From: Lactococcus paracarnosus
GTDB taxonomy: Bacteria; Bacillota; Bacilli; Lactobacillales; Streptococcaceae
Length of the DNA: 64,000 bases
NCBI RefSeq assembly: GCF_006770285.1
Contig: NZ_CP017195.1
Location: 1,984,001-2,048,000, forward strand
Direction of reading: 5' to 3'
Shown: positions 36,632-46,134 of the stretch, one piece after another
How positions within the stretch are numbered: the stretch's first letter is position 1
Layout of the letters: each line of letters starts with the position of its first letter
Translations under genes and position numbers: made by a program
The notes under the pieces: generated by a model
What the model saw: only the letters and a program-made list of their open reading frames with translations
Told to the model about the DNA's origin: nothing
Database searches by the model: none

Positions 36632-36850
36632 TTAATCTTCAAAATAGAATAAGTTTTCAAATGCTACATCCAATGCGATGCAAAGTAATAAGGCTAATTT
36701 AGCAGAAGGAATATATTCATAGGTTTCGATATTGCTAATCGTTTGTCTCGAAACACCCACAAGTTTGGCAAGCTGACTCTGATTGAGTTTTTTTTCAGCA
36801 CGAGCAACTTTCAATCTATTTTTTAGCTCAAGTTTATCTTTATGCATCAT
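36632..36850 (-). CDS. XRE family transcriptional regulator
   Basis: A 72-residue protein that is essentially a single Cro/CI helix-turn-helix (LNQSQLAKLVGVSRQTISNIE, residues about 23-43) followed by YIPSAKLALLLCIALDVAFENLF. Such minimal regulators (YozG/YgzD-like) usually pair with a small membrane protein. The start overlaps the DUF6442-like gene by four bases. The pair is preceded by two similar dyads that are its likely operators. Confidence 0.88.
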   Translation of the reverse strand: MMHKDKLELKNRLKVARAEKKLNQSQLAKLVGVSRQTISNIETYEYIPSAKLALLLCIALDVAFENLFYFED

Positions 36851-37158
36851 TTAAAGATAACGCTCATAAGTGTCCAACCAGTTGTTAAGACAGCAACTAC
36901 TAATATTGCACTGGCACCTAAACTAATGATTGATTTTTTTCTTTTAAAGGCATAGACTTCATGTCCCAAGGCTAATAAATACACCATGAAAAATAAGTCA
37001 GTTGTTGCTTGTTTGTGAATTAACCTGATTGCAAAAATGAACAACCAAGCGGCCAATAGCATAATGTAGTGTACGCTAGATATATTTTTCAACTCAGATA
37101 GTCTGCCTTCATCTCGATTTTCCAACTGTGCCATCTCTAAAATTTTTTTATGATTCAT
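36847..37158 (-). CDS. DUF6442-like small membrane protein
   Basis: The 103-residue protein starts NHKKILEMAQLENRDEG, a soluble head common to the DUF6442 family that accompanies XRE regulators, then has three predicted membrane helices. ATG at 37158 is preceded by GGAGG; the frame extends four codons upstream over that site. Translationally coupled to the XRE gene. Function unknown; such pairs have been suggested to respond to membrane or envelope stress. Confidence 0.65.
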   Translation of the reverse strand: MNHKKILEMAQLENRDEGRLSELKNISSVHYIMLLAAWLFIFAIRLIHKQATTDLFFMVYLLALGHEVYAFKRKKSIISLGASAILVVAVLTTGWTLMSVIFK

Positions 37159-37178
37159 CTTATCCTCCATCTAATATC

Positions 37179-37228
37179 AGTATATCATTTGACAAGTACA
37201 CTTGTCAATAGTATAAGTTCACTTGTCA
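37179..37228 (-). promoter_or_regulatory. Promoter with two operator dyads for the DUF6442-XRE pair
   Basis: On the minus strand TTGACA (37203-37208), 18 bases, TGATATACT (extended -10, hexamer 37179-37184). The -35 is one end of a dyad with 9-base arms TTGACAAGT/ACTTGTCAA around two bases (37189-37208). A second, weaker dyad (37212-37228, ACAAGTGAACTT) lies 21 bases upstream, one copy per two helical turns. Confidence 0.75.
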
Positions 37229-37367
37229 TAAAAAAGTTTATTATAATCATTCACTAAAATAATAACAATGACATCTCCCCTGTATAACGGTATAATAAAG
37301 TATCATTACGCCAAAAACCAAGGCGTTTTTATGTGATGCCGACAGGTATCATCAGTAGGGAGTAGTT

Positions 37368-39173
37368 ATGACAAGCTTAGGCACAAACTTTAGGAAAGCT
37401 TTTAGATTTATCAGAACAACAAGACACTATTACCGTGATGTCTTATTAATGCACGTTTTTTTATTATTCATCTTAACACCGTCACTTTCACAACTCACAA
37501 AACTTTTGCTTAATCGGGGGGGAATCAACTATATTTCCTATGATAACATCGGCAATATCCTGCGTCACCATTCAGTCATATTTGCTAGCCTCATTTTTAT
37601 GCTTTTGCTACTGCTAGTTTCCGTTTATTTTGAATTTACTTTCTTACTTTTAACTGTTTATTTTATTGAACAAAAACAGCAAGTTGTACTGAGAGACTTG
37701 CTAAAAGGCACACTCCTCCAAATAAAAAAAATAAAAGGCGGTGCACTTGCCTTTTTCCTCTTCTATTTCTTTTTAGTCCTACCTGTGATTGGCATGAGTT
37801 TTAACTCCGCTCTCCTTGCAAAATTCAGAATACCTGTTTTTATTTTAGATGTCATTTTTGAATACAGACGCTTGTACCTCGCGCTCTTTGTTTTAGTTTA
37901 TCTATTACTCATTTATCTAGCAATACGCTTTATTTTTACACTACCTGAAATGATTCTGCACGATCGGCCCTTTAAGCACGCGCTTAGACTTAGTTGGCAA
38001 AGAACCAAAAGAAAAGTACTCAAAATTCTTTTTCAATTTTTGGTAGTCTCAGTGACCCTAACGCTAATGATGGGCCTATCTCAAGGGCTACTGCTTTTGA
38101 TACAACACGGCATAGAAGTATGGTTACCTCACTTTAGTTTTGTGTCTGCAATTATCATCATGACCCTACTTCAAATCCTTTGGGTAGTTAATATTGTGCT
38201 CTCTACAGTTAGTATTTTTTTCATTACTGTAGACTATATGAAAGAAGAAAATTTTTTACTTGATCGGTTAAGTTGGTTCATACCAACCCATCGCCCTACG
38301 CCTTCTCTCCATAAAAAAAGACTTAAGGCTGTCATGATTGGCGTTTTGATACTACTTGTTATCTCTTTTGTTACCCAAGCTAATGTCGCCTTTCTTTCAA
38401 ATCCTAGGGCTGCAAGGCCAGTTGGTGTTTCTCATCGAGGCGTCGACAATAAAAATGGTGTCCAAAATACGATTGCCTCACTCAAGAAAACCAGTCAAAC
38501 CACACATCCTAAATTTGTTGAGATGGATATTCAAGAAACCAAGGACCATCAATTTGTTGTCTATCATGACTATAACCTCAAAGCTTTGACTGGCGTTAAT
38601 GAAAAACCTAACCAGCTCACACTCAGCCAACTGACAAAACTAACGGTTCATGAAAATAAACAGACTGCGACTATTGTTTCATTTGATGACTACTTGGCTG
38701 CCGCACAAAAACTCAATCAAAGACTGATGATTGAAATCAAACCAAATAAGGAGGATAGTCCTGAAATGCTCACCAATTTTCTAAACAAGTATCAAGACAA
38801 GATACTGAAAGCAGGCCATGTCATACAATCCCTTTCTTATGACATTATTGAACAGATAAAGGAACTTTCCCCAACTGTTACCGCAGGCTATATTATGCCG
38901 TTTAGCTTAGTCGGCCCCCCAACAGGAAAAATGGATTTTTTAACCATTGAATATACAACGTTAAATGCCAAATTTGTTGATTCGGCTCATGCTCAGGGAA
39001 AGCAAGTATTCACCTGGACACCTAATGACGAGGATACCATGTCTAGAATGCAGTTTTATGGCGTGGATGGGATTATAACCGATCAGATGCAGGTCCTTAA
39101 TAAAACTTTTAAAGGCACAACACGTCTGAATTACTCTGACCAGCTGTTCTTTTTTACAATAGGTATCGGATAA
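37368..39173 (+). CDS. Membrane-anchored glycerophosphodiester phosphodiesterase
   Basis: The 601-residue protein has an N-terminal half of about eight membrane helices (1-345), matching the GDPD membrane domain, and a C-terminal catalytic GDPD domain (from about 350) with SHRGVDNKNGVQNT, EMDIQETKDHQFVVYHD, MIEIKP and FTWTPNDEDTMSRM. GDPD enzymes cleave glycerophosphodiesters to glycerol-3-phosphate and an alcohol. Here the catalytic part would face outside, acting on lipid or lipoteichoic acid-derived substrates. GGGAG precedes the ATG; a strong terminator follows. Confidence 0.9.
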   Translation: MTSLGTNFRKAFRFIRTTRHYYRDVLLMHVFLLFILTPSLSQLTKLLLNRGGINYISYDNIGNILRHHSVIFASLIFMLLLLLVSVYFEFTFLLLTVYFIEQKQQVVLRDLLKGTLLQIKKIKGGALAFFLFYFFLVLPVIGMSFNSALLAKFRIPVFILDVIFEYRRLYLALFVLVYLLLIYLAIRFIFTLPEMILHDRPFKHALRLSWQRTKRKVLKILFQFLVVSVTLTLMMGLSQGLLLLIQHGIEVWLPHFSFVSAIIIMTLLQILWVVNIVLSTVSIFFITVDYMKEENFLLDRLSWFIPTHRPTPSLHKKRLKAVMIGVLILLVISFVTQANVAFLSNPRAARPVGVSHRGVDNKNGVQNTIASLKKTSQTTHPKFVEMDIQETKDHQFVVYHDYNLKALTGVNEKPNQLTLSQLTKLTVHENKQTATIVSFDDYLAAAQKLNQRLMIEIKPNKEDSPEMLTNFLNKYQDKILKAGHVIQSLSYDIIEQIKELSPTVTAGYIMPFSLVGPPTGKMDFLTIEYTTLNAKFVDSAHAQGKQVFTWTPNDEDTMSRMQFYGVDGIITDQMQVLNKTFKGTTRLNYSDQLFFFTIGIG

Positions 39174-39215
39174 CTTAATTTCAAGCGTATTATTTATCAG
39201 ATAAGCAGCTATCAT

Positions 39216-39257
39216 AAAAAATCCTGTAGGCCGTATTCGGCCTACAGATTTTTTTTA
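39216..39257. terminator. Strong terminator of the GDPD gene
   Basis: CTGTAGGCCG and CGGCCTACAG form a 10-base GC-rich stem with a 4-base loop, flanked by A6 and T8, so it can work on both strands and also end the DUF1349 gene. Confidence 0.92.
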
Positions 39258-39294
39258 TGCATTATATCAATGGTCACATCCCCATACATCGCGA

Positions 39295-39885
39295 TTAGCT
39301 ATGCGGGGCCCATTTACAATCTGTTATCGTTAGTGCTTCAAAACTTGCTGTAAATGATGAGTTTTCTGGGCTACAGGCATAGATACCAAAGGAAATCGTT
39401 GCATCTCCCTGATTCAGATGACAAATCCGCATTTGTTTAAATAGCACACCATCAAAACTATAGTCTATACAGTAATCACTATGTCTTCTGCTCAGTCGAT
39501 ACCAAACTTCTCTATGCTCAGTTGGAATGTCGGTCGTCGCCCAATCTGAAAACCCTTGATTTGTGACGACACTACCTAATCTTTGAAAATCATCATTTTC
39601 ATATTCGACTGACGCCTTTAACCAATTCTCTGCGTCTAAGTAGATGACAATCCCACATTGATCAAATCGGTGAGAACTATCAAATGTCGTCTTCACCACA
39701 AATGAGAAAAATGGGTCATCTGTCTTCATCTGTAACACAGGGGAATTATCGTTTTGGAACCCATAGTAAGTCCTTTGCCATAAATCCGTAAATGGTTCTG
39801 TTATGATTTCAATTTTATCATCTTCAATCACAACTTGTCTTGGTTCTCTAGTCCAAAACAAGGACGCATCTGTAAATTTTTCCAT
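39295..39885 (-). CDS. DUF1349 domain protein
   Basis: A 196-residue soluble protein with the concanavalin-like DUF1349 pattern: a DLWQRTYYGFQND start, CGIVIYLDAENWLKASVEYE, and a repeated WYRLSRRHSDYCIDYSFDGVLFKQMR segment. The family is common but biochemically unclear; a carbohydrate-related role is only a guess. It follows the GNAT gene by 30 bases and has GGGAGGG before the ATG. Confidence 0.85.
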   Translation of the reverse strand: MEKFTDASLFWTREPRQVVIEDDKIEIITEPFTDLWQRTYYGFQNDNSPVLQMKTDDPFFSFVVKTTFDSSHRFDQCGIVIYLDAENWLKASVEYENDDFQRLGSVVTNQGFSDWATTDIPTEHREVWYRLSRRHSDYCIDYSFDGVLFKQMRICHLNQGDATISFGIYACSPENSSFTASFEALTITDCKWAPHS

Positions 39886-39915
39886 CTTACCCTCCCAAAT
39901 GACAGCTTTTAACGG

Positions 39916-40554
39916 CTAAGTTCTATCCGCGACAATATGTCTTTGATAGCTCCAATTGTATAAGACTTTATCACGTCGATGAATCTCACCTGCATGAAAC
40001 TCAATGAACCCATTTTTTTTATAAAATCGGCGATTCACTTCTGAGTTTGTGATAAATGTCAACATACCACCACCTTGATTCGCGATATAAGGTAGCACAA
40101 ATTCATTTAGCATTTTACCGCCTACACCCTGCCCCTGAAAGCTATTTGAAACCGCAAAAAGTTCTAAAAACCAAGCATCGGGATAGGTGCTATGACAAAC
40201 TGAGTTGCTTTCTTCTAGCATGCCTAAGAAACCAGCTGTATCCTTGATACCACCATGGCATAATAAGGTTAACCCACCAGCAAGTATATAATCAATTAAA
40301 CTGACTTTAGGGGCTTTGGGTGGTACTAATATGGCTACTGAACAAATGACATCATCGATCAAGCCGACTAAAATAGGGTAGCCTTTACGCATTGATGTTT
40401 TCACACATAACTCTTGAATCACGCGGACAAATTTTTGTCGTTTCTCTTCTTGATCTACATATAATTTATAATAAGCATAATCCATAAAAGAGGCTGTTAA
40501 CAGCTCAACAATCGCTGCTTGCTCAGTTCGTTTTGCTTCTCTGTACACAATCAT
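39916..40554 (-). CDS. GNAT family N-acetyltransferase
   Basis: A 212-residue acetyltransferase with the acetyl-CoA-binding loop LELFAVSNSFQGQGVGGKML and the C-terminal NRRFYKKNGFIEF. The middle part (GLTLLCHGGIKDTAGFLGML) is typical of a larger GNAT group of unknown substrate. ATG at 40554 has GGAGG eight bases upstream; the longer frame runs through the ribosome site. Probably co-transcribed with the DUF1349 gene. Confidence 0.85.
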   Translation of the reverse strand: MIVYREAKRTEQAAIVELLTASFMDYAYYKLYVDQEEKRQKFVRVIQELCVKTSMRKGYPILVGLIDDVICSVAILVPPKAPKVSLIDYILAGGLTLLCHGGIKDTAGFLGMLEESNSVCHSTYPDAWFLELFAVSNSFQGQGVGGKMLNEFVLPYIANQGGGMLTFITNSEVNRRFYKKNGFIEFHAGEIHRRDKVLYNWSYQRHIVADRT

Positions 40555-40675
40555 TCTACACGCCTCCTGGATGATGCCTAGCATGGCACCATGTATCTGC
40601 CAATCTGACTATATAAGGTAACAACGCACGCATCGCTTATACTTCGATGATAGGTGCCATACAGCTACTGCATAT

Positions 40676-40704
40676 ATCATACTAAAAAAGAAGTCGAGTG
40701 ACAA
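40676..40704 (-). promoter_or_regulatory. Promoter of the GNAT-DUF1349 pair
   Basis: On the minus strand TTGTCA (40699-40704), 17 bases, TATGAT (40676-40681). The rest of the 40555-40814 interval shows nothing else that I can assign. Confidence 0.6.
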
Positions 40705-40814
40705 CTATTATGCTAAAGAAGTTCTGTAGGTTAGGGGGCCTATAACAGCGGAAAAATGGTAGGTATTAGCTTATTTCCAACCTCTATCGACGCTATATAA
40801 CTTAAGCAGGACCC

Positions 40815-41474
40815 TTAACTTTTTTTGCTAAATAAGCTTATCAACTTCATATACAAGCCTTTCACTGATAGGTTCTTCGATAGATTAATCATGTAAGAAA
40901 GCAGGACGAGACTGATGATCGTCCCCTCACGCACAAATAGCGGTAGGTGAAATATACTAGTCAACCCTAGAGAACCTATAACGCAAACCACGTCAATACT
41001 ATAGCGATAAACTGAAAATTTCTGGTGTGTCATCTCACTTAAGAGCAAACAAAAGTGTTCAATTGGGAAGCGTAGCGTTTTCAAACGCAAGACTTGGCCT
41101 GTCCCAAATCCTGCGATAATAACACCAGCAATAAATAGCAGCATACGTATCCCATACGTGCTTATGAATAGACCTGAAAACATATAGTAAACAAAAAAAT
41201 TAACAACTGTGCCAAAGAGAATAAGGGCCAGTACTATTACAAAATAATCTTTTACTTTTCTATGCTTATCTAACAGCCAGCAAGCCAATAAAAATAGCAA
41301 ATTAATGAAAATCGTGATAGTACCCACTTTCATCGTTAGTTCTTGAGCTATTGCTAGATTTAAAGCATTGAAACTACTAACACCTATTTGGGAAATAATC
41401 GTTAAGCTAATGCCAAAGGCACTGATGAGATAAAAGATAATTGAATAAAAAAATTGGGTTTGTTTTACAGTCAT
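40815..41474 (-). CDS. YczE/YyaS-like integral membrane protein (DUF6198)
   Basis: The 219-residue protein has five to six membrane helices and the family pattern SAFGISLTIISQIGVSSFNALNLAIAQ at the start and GFGTGQVLRLKTLRFPIEHFCLLLSE in the middle, as in Bacillus YczE. Function is unknown. It is transcribed away from a YeiL-like regulator only 84 bases away, which may control it. Confidence 0.8.
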   Translation of the reverse strand: MTVKQTQFFYSIIFYLISAFGISLTIISQIGVSSFNALNLAIAQELTMKVGTITIFINLLFLLACWLLDKHRKVKDYFVIVLALILFGTVVNFFVYYMFSGLFISTYGIRMLLFIAGVIIAGFGTGQVLRLKTLRFPIEHFCLLLSEMTHQKFSVYRYSIDVVCVIGSLGLTSIFHLPLFVREGTIISLVLLSYMINLSKNLSVKGLYMKLISLFSKKS

Positions 41475-41489
41475 TATGATACATCCTTA

Positions 41490-41517
41490 TTGGTTTTTCT
41501 ATATTATATGCTATAAT
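41490..41517 (+). promoter_or_regulatory. Promoter of the YeiL-like regulator gene
   Basis: TTGGTT (41490-41495), 16 bases, TGCTATAAT (extended -10, hexamer 41512-41517), followed by AAGGAAA before the ATG. The short interval must also hold the YczE-like promoter. Confidence 0.6.
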
Positions 41518-41558
41518 AAAATCAAAAAATATGAGATTTAGCACATATAAGGAAACCC

Positions 41559-42218
41559 ATGAAAAAATTAAAATTTAATCAGGAAACAGCTGCTAACATT
41601 TATAACGCGGCATTACCTTTTGACCAGCATATCTTGTCCATCAGTTATATGATGACGTATGGTAATAAAGAATGGATACAGCATGCCTCTAGTTCAATCG
41701 ACTACTTATACCTGTTGCTTGATGGCAAGGCAAAACTAGTGAAAGGTGAAGCAAACGGCAAGCAAGCGATTCTACAATTTCTATACCCTGGAGATTTTAT
41801 AGGTGAATTAACCTTAGTTGGTGCAGAAAAAACGACAAAAGATATCATTTCTATAGGCAATAGTGTCTGTCTAGCGATCCCAATGTTTTATGCTGAGAAG
41901 CACTTGTTAACTGATAATGCTTTCTTACGCATGATCAGCCAATATACAGGTACAAAATTACTAGAACGGACCGAACGTGCTATACACAGTCAGCTATACG
42001 AATTTAAATATCGATTAGCAGAACTACTATTGACAATCACTGTTGACGATATCTATCAAGAAAAACACACAGAGATGGCTGAATATTTAGGGGTTAGCTA
42101 CCGACATTTACTTTATACATTTCAACACTTTCGTGATCAAGGGTTAATTGACAAAGGAAAAAAAATTAAAATAAACCGAACAAAATTAAGCCATTTTCTA
42201 GAAGAGCGCATGCAGTAA
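41559..42218 (+). CDS. Crp/Fnr family regulator, YeiL-like
   Basis: The 219-residue protein has an N-terminal cyclic-nucleotide-binding-type beta-roll (YLLLDGKAKLVKGEANGKQAILQFLYPGDFIGELTLVG) and a C-terminal winged helix with EKHTEMAEYLGVSYRHLLYTFQHF, closely matching the DNA-binding helix of E. coli YeiL, which has the same length. Only one Cys is present, so an iron-sulfur cluster as in Fnr is not supported. It diverges from the YczE-like gene. The stop codon lies inside a perfect 12-base hairpin. Confidence 0.85.
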   Translation: MKKLKFNQETAANIYNAALPFDQHILSISYMMTYGNKEWIQHASSSIDYLYLLLDGKAKLVKGEANGKQAILQFLYPGDFIGELTLVGAEKTTKDIISIGNSVCLAIPMFYAEKHLLTDNAFLRMISQYTGTKLLERTERAIHSQLYEFKYRLAELLLTITVDDIYQEKHTEMAEYLGVSYRHLLYTFQHFRDQGLIDKGKKIKINRTKLSHFLEERMQ

Positions 42219-42237
42219 GCAATAGCTGCATGCGCTC
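42204..42237 (+). other. Perfect 12-base stem-loop over the YeiL-like stop codon
   Basis: GAGCGCATGCAG (42204-42215) pairs perfectly with CTGCATGCGCTC (42226-42237); the TAA stop is the start of the loop. No T run follows, so intrinsic termination would be weak. Confidence 0.6.
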
Positions 42238-42352
42238 CCCACAAACTTAATATCCTATATTCCCCTAAACAAGGTATCTAATGCAAACACATTAGACAGC
42301 TAATTGATAGCCTAAATACGCAAGACTTTTAAAATAGGGAACATTAGATAAG

Positions 42353-42379
42353 AAAAAAGCAAGCACCGAGGTACTTGCT
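42353..42379 (-). terminator. Terminator of the HdeD-family gene
   Basis: On the minus strand AGCAAGTACC pairs with GGTGCTTGCT (one wobble) and is followed by six T. It lies about 100 bases past the stop codon. Confidence 0.8.
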
Positions 42380-42475
42380 GATACGTTAACACATAAGTAG
42401 CACGATTTTAAAACGTCTTACCGCCATACAAACTGTAAGCCTAGACATTAAATAGTCGCTACCTTCCAAATGATA

Positions 42476-42997
42476 CTAGAAAGATGTGACAATAAAATCA
42501 ATACCTGATGTTAAGAAGTATAGGCCAACTAGAAAACTGATTGTCAAAGCAGAAACAATTGGATTGAACAGCATCATAATCCCTAAGATTAGGCCTAAAA
42601 CATTCATAACAACTTTAAACCAATAATAACTCGTACTGACTGATTTGAAAACATCAGCTATGATCAATTCACCAATTGAGTCAATGATAAACCAAATCGC
42701 AAATATGTAGGGTAATGCAAGCACACCGAAACTCATATTGAATAACAGAAACAACCCTATCAGAATATCTAAAATTCCTAATACTAAAATAGAATTTGCT
42801 TTATGTCCAGTATACTCATTCAATCGACGACGGAAAGCCAGTTGAATAATACCTTCGAAAATAGCAGAAATTGCGAAAATAAGAACGATTGCGACTAAAC
42901 TCTTCATAGGATTTAAAAATGAGATTATCCCTGTAAGTAAGAGTACTAATCCTAGAATAAAATAGACGATATTAAACTAGTTTTTAGATGTCAACAT
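42476..42997 (-). pseudogene. HdeD/DUF308-family membrane protein gene with in-frame TAG at codon 7
   Basis: From ATG 42997, with AAAGGGG upstream and a good promoter (TTGCAC-17-TATACT, 43042-43070), the frame reads six codons, meets TAG at 42977-42979, then continues open to 42476. Past the TAG the sequence encodes hydrophobic helices typical of DUF308 (FNIVYFILGLVLLLTGIISFLNP and onward), so the real gene is 173 codons, the normal HdeD length, with one nonsense codon. A shorter product could start at ATG 42907 (143 residues) but would lack the first helix and has no ribosome site. Either the gene is disabled, the TAG is read through, or it is a sequencing error. Confidence 0.75.
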
Positions 42998-43157
42998 AAA
43001 GACACCCCTTTCTTTTTAGTAAACCTAGTCTTCAAAGAGACAGTATAGCCCTTTATTGTATAAAGTGCAAACTTAAAGAGAAGTGACGCATCAAATTTGT
43101 GTGATTACCTCTATGTGAGTATCAACGTTTTGCATGTGCACAGATTTGAGCATGTAC

Positions 43158-43189
43158 AAAAAAAACGGCCATCAACTGGTCGTTTTTTT
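43158..43189 (-). terminator. Terminator of the recA-linked spx gene
   Basis: AAAAACGGCCA and TGGTCGTTTTT (one wobble) form a stem with a 5-base loop, flanked by A and T runs. Confidence 0.85.
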
Positions 43190-43196
43190 CAATACA

Positions 43197-43595
43197 TCAG
43201 ATGGCATCGCGTAAGCGTAAGCCGTCATTTTCAAGCACACGAACATTACGTGGGAGAAAGGCACGGATTTCTTCTTCATTATAGCCAATATGTAGTCGCT
43301 TATCATCCAATATAATTGGGCGACGCAAAATCTGTGGATTTTGAGATATAATCGAAACGGCCTCAGAAAGAGAGAGTTCTTCAAAATCAACATTCAATGA
43401 CTTAACAAACCGATTTCGGTTAGAAATCAAAGATTCAATGCCATCATCACATTTTTCTAGAATGTGCTTGACTTCATCAGTAGATAAAGGGCTCGACATA
43501 ATGTTTCTCTCATCATACGAGATGTCATGAACTGCTAACCATTGTTTCGCTTTTTTGCAACTGGTACATGATGGAGCCGTGTAAATTGTTATCAT
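43197..43595 (-). CDS. spx: Spx family regulator (second paralogue, next to recA)
   Basis: A 132-residue Spx with intact CxxC (Cys10, Cys13 in APSCTSCKKA) and the conserved ILRRPIILDDKRLHIGYNEEEIRAFLPR. GGAGG precedes the ATG and an extended -10 (TGGTATAAT, hexamer 43633-43638) lies upstream. Position just downstream of recA is the usual place of the main streptococcal SpxA. It shares the domain but not close sequence with the copy at 17.2-17.6 kb. Confidence 0.9.
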   Translation of the reverse strand: MITIYTAPSCTSCKKAKQWLAVHDISYDERNIMSSPLSTDEVKHILEKCDDGIESLISNRNRFVKSLNVDFEELSLSEAVSIISQNPQILRRPIILDDKRLHIGYNEEEIRAFLPRNVRVLENDGLRLRDAI

Positions 43596-43800
43596 ATATT
43601 GCCTCCGTGCTGATAATGCTAACGCGTATCGAATTATACCAAGTCAACCATCCAATTTCATTTTAGTTGATCAAGTTAATTATATGTTACCAATTATAGC
43701 ACAGTTTGTCATCAGTCAAAAGACCTATTCCGTACAAAATCACATTTTTTACCGAATTGTTACTCATTTTTCATATTTAAGTTGCTTTTTAGTAAGCAAT

Positions 43801-44970
43801 TTATTCTTCTATCTCTATCGTATCTAACTCTAATGATACAAGCTCTGGCTCTGAAACTTTAGGATTTTCTTTAGTCGCCTTTGCTGCAGGTTTTTCATTT
43901 GATTTATCTGAGGCTGCTGCTTCAGGAATCAGGCCAAAGTGTTTGCGAACTTTATGGTCTATCTCCTGGAATACTTCAGGATGCTCTTTTAAATATAATT
44001 TAGCTTTTTCAGACCCTTGTCCAATTTTTTCATCGTTGTAGGCAAACCAAGCACCAGATTTTTTGATAATGTCTAAATCAGTTGCAATTTTGACAAGTTC
44101 TCCTGTTTGTGAAATTCCCTCACCAAACATAATCTCAACTTCTGCCACTTTGAATGGTGGTGCAACTTTATTTTTGACAACCTTAATTTTGGTTTCTTTA
44201 CCCATCGCTGTGTCTTTATCTTCACCGGTTCCTTTAATCTGTGTATTACCACGGACATCTAGACGAACTGAGGCATAAAACTTCAAGGCACGACCACCGG
44301 GTGTTGTTTCTGGACTACCAAACATAACACCGACTTTTTCACGCAATTGGTTGATGAAAATCGCGATTGTTTTTGTTTTATTGATAGATGATGATAGTTT
44401 ACGCATGGCTTGGGACATCATACGTGCTTGAAGTCCAACGTGAGAATCACCGATGTCCCCATCAATTTCTGCACGTGGTACAAGTGCGGCTACTGAGTCA
44501 ATAACTACTAAATCGATCGCACCTGAATCGATCAGCTTACCAGCGATTTCAAGACCTTGCTCCCCAGAATCTGGTTGTGATAGTAATAACTCGTCTATGT
44601 TAACACCAAGTGCTGCTGCATAGGCTGGATCAAGTGCATGCTCTGCATCGATAAATGCTGCAATACCACCTTCTTTTTGTGCTTGTGCAACCGCATGAAG
44701 CGCAACGGTCGTTTTACCTGAGGACTCAGGTCCGTAAATTTCGATGATCCGTCCTTTAGGATAGCCACCAACACCCAAGGCGATATCTAGTGCTAATGAC
44801 CCTGAACTCATAACTTGTACTTTTTGCTCTGCCTTATCACCAAGACGCATCAGTGCGCCTTTTCCGAAATCTTTTTCAATAATTTTAAGCGCGTCATTAA
44901 GTGCTTTCTCACGCTCATCACCGAATTTTTTAGTAATATCATCTAGATTTTTTTTAACTTTTTTTGCCAA
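43801..44970 (-). CDS. recA: Recombinase RecA
   Basis: RecA forms filaments on single-stranded DNA for homologous recombination and repair. The 389-residue protein has the Walker A motif [42 protein letters not shown] and the usual acidic C-terminus ([10 protein letters not shown]). The start is TTG at 44970, eight bases after AGAGGAGA. An extended -10 (TGGTATAAT, hexamer 45085-45090) lies 115 bases upstream. I see no LexA-type box in that leader. Confidence 0.97.
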   Translation of the reverse strand: MAKKVKKNLDDITKKFGDEREKALNDALKIIEKDFGKGALMRLGDKAEQKVQVMSSGSLALDIALGVGGYPKGRIIEIYGPESSGKTTVALHAVAQAQKEGGIAAFIDAEHALDPAYAAALGVNIDELLLSQPDSGEQGLEIAGKLIDSGAIDLVVIDSVAALVPRAEIDGDIGDSHVGLQARMMSQAMRKLSSSINKTKTIAIFINQLREKVGVMFGSPETTPGGRALKFYASVRLDVRGNTQIKGTGEDKDTAMGKETKIKVVKNKVAPPFKVAEVEIMFGEGISQTGELVKIATDLDIIKKSGAWFAYNDEKIGQGSEKAKLYLKEHPEVFQEIDHKVRKHFGLIPEAAASDKSNEKPAAKATKENPKVSEPELVSLELDTIEIEE

Positions 44971-45143
44971 TGTTTATCTCCTCTAAAGTAGTGAACCTAC
45001 CACTAAAAACCATCGCTAACAGGGATTGCTTTTAACGAATAGCAAAGCTGTTTTTAAGAATTTATCGCAAGTCCATAATAACTTATTATACCATTTTTCT
45101 GTCTATTTTTATATACGTATAACTGCTCTTGATTGCGCAACTC

Positions 45144-45977
45144 TCACCCTTTTTTTAGGTGTTGACAGTGTGGACAAAAGTGTGTGCCACGTCCCGAAAG
45201 CTTATATTTTTCGATTGGTCTACCACATCTTTGACAAGGCTGATCTTTCTTTGCGTACACTTTCAGACAGTCTTGCATAGTACCAGCCATCCCCAAAGCA
45301 TTTTTATAGCTCCGAATAGTAGACCCGCCTCGCTTGACACCCTCATCTAATACTGAAATGATAGCCTGTCTCAACTCTGCAATTTGTTTCTTAGATAAAT
45401 TGCTCGCAATTTCTGATGGATGGATTTTAGATAACCATAGTACCTCATCGACATAGATATTGCCTAGTCCTGCTACTAAGGTTTGATCTAGTAAATACGG
45501 TTTAATTTTTTTTGTACTCTTGATAAGTTTTTCTTGAAAAGGTGCTAATGTAAACTCTGATGCTATGGGTTCTGGCCCAATTTTTTTACCCTTGAAAAAA
45601 GCAAGCAGCTTTCCCTGATCAACCAGCTCCATCGTACCAAATTTTCTAACATCTTGATAAACTAATGTCTGACCATTTGATAGCGTAAAGAAAGCATGAA
45701 AATGTTTATGATCTGGTACTGCTTCACTAGGGAAAAGCTGGTACTTGCCTTCCATCCTAAGATGACTTACCAATGTCTTATCCCCTATCTCAAACAATAA
45801 GTACTTGCCACGACGGCTAACAGTCAAAATCGTCTTGCCTGGTAAATAAGCTAAAAAACCGGATAAATCAGACTTGATCATCCGTTGATAGTTAAGGTGT
45901 ACAGCGTTTATTTTTTGACCGCTCACAAGTTTGTTAAGCCCTCGACGCACGGTTTCCACTTCTGGTAATTCTGGCAT
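45144..45977 (-). CDS. mutM: Formamidopyrimidine-DNA glycosylase
   Basis: MutM (Fpg) removes 8-oxoguanine and opens the strand. The catalytic N-terminal [13 protein letters not shown] is exact, the H2TH region [22 protein letters not shown] is present, and the C-terminal zinc finger has four Cys (CQRCGRP...CPHC). Length is 277 residues, near typical. Confidence 0.97.
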   Translation of the reverse strand: MPELPEVETVRRGLNKLVSGQKINAVHLNYQRMIKSDLSGFLAYLPGKTILTVSRRGKYLLFEIGDKTLVSHLRMEGKYQLFPSEAVPDHKHFHAFFTLSNGQTLVYQDVRKFGTMELVDQGKLLAFFKGKKIGPEPIASEFTLAPFQEKLIKSTKKIKPYLLDQTLVAGLGNIYVDEVLWLSKIHPSEIASNLSKKQIAELRQAIISVLDEGVKRGGSTIRSYKNALGMAGTMQDCLKVYAKKDQPCQRCGRPIEKYKLSGRGTHFCPHCQHLKKG

Positions 45978-46119
45978 ATAAGTTACTCCTCATTAATCAG
46001 TTTAACAAAAAAATGCCGATGACAAGGTGATTTTGTCTTGACAGCCCAAGCTCTTACCAAAGCAATCATTCGCATCATTAACTAGCACATCGGTTACTCA
46101 TGTCATGACTATTCAGGTA

Positions 46120-46128
46120 TGATATAAT
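46120..46128 (+). promoter_or_regulatory. Extended -10 promoter abutting the murE start
   Basis: TGATATAAT ends at 46128, six bases before the ATG, with ATGTCA 17 bases upstream of the -10 box. The GGAG between the -10 box and the ATG would fall outside a transcript starting at the usual distance, so the mRNA may be leaderless. Confidence 0.55.
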
Positions 46129-46134
46129 GGAGCT

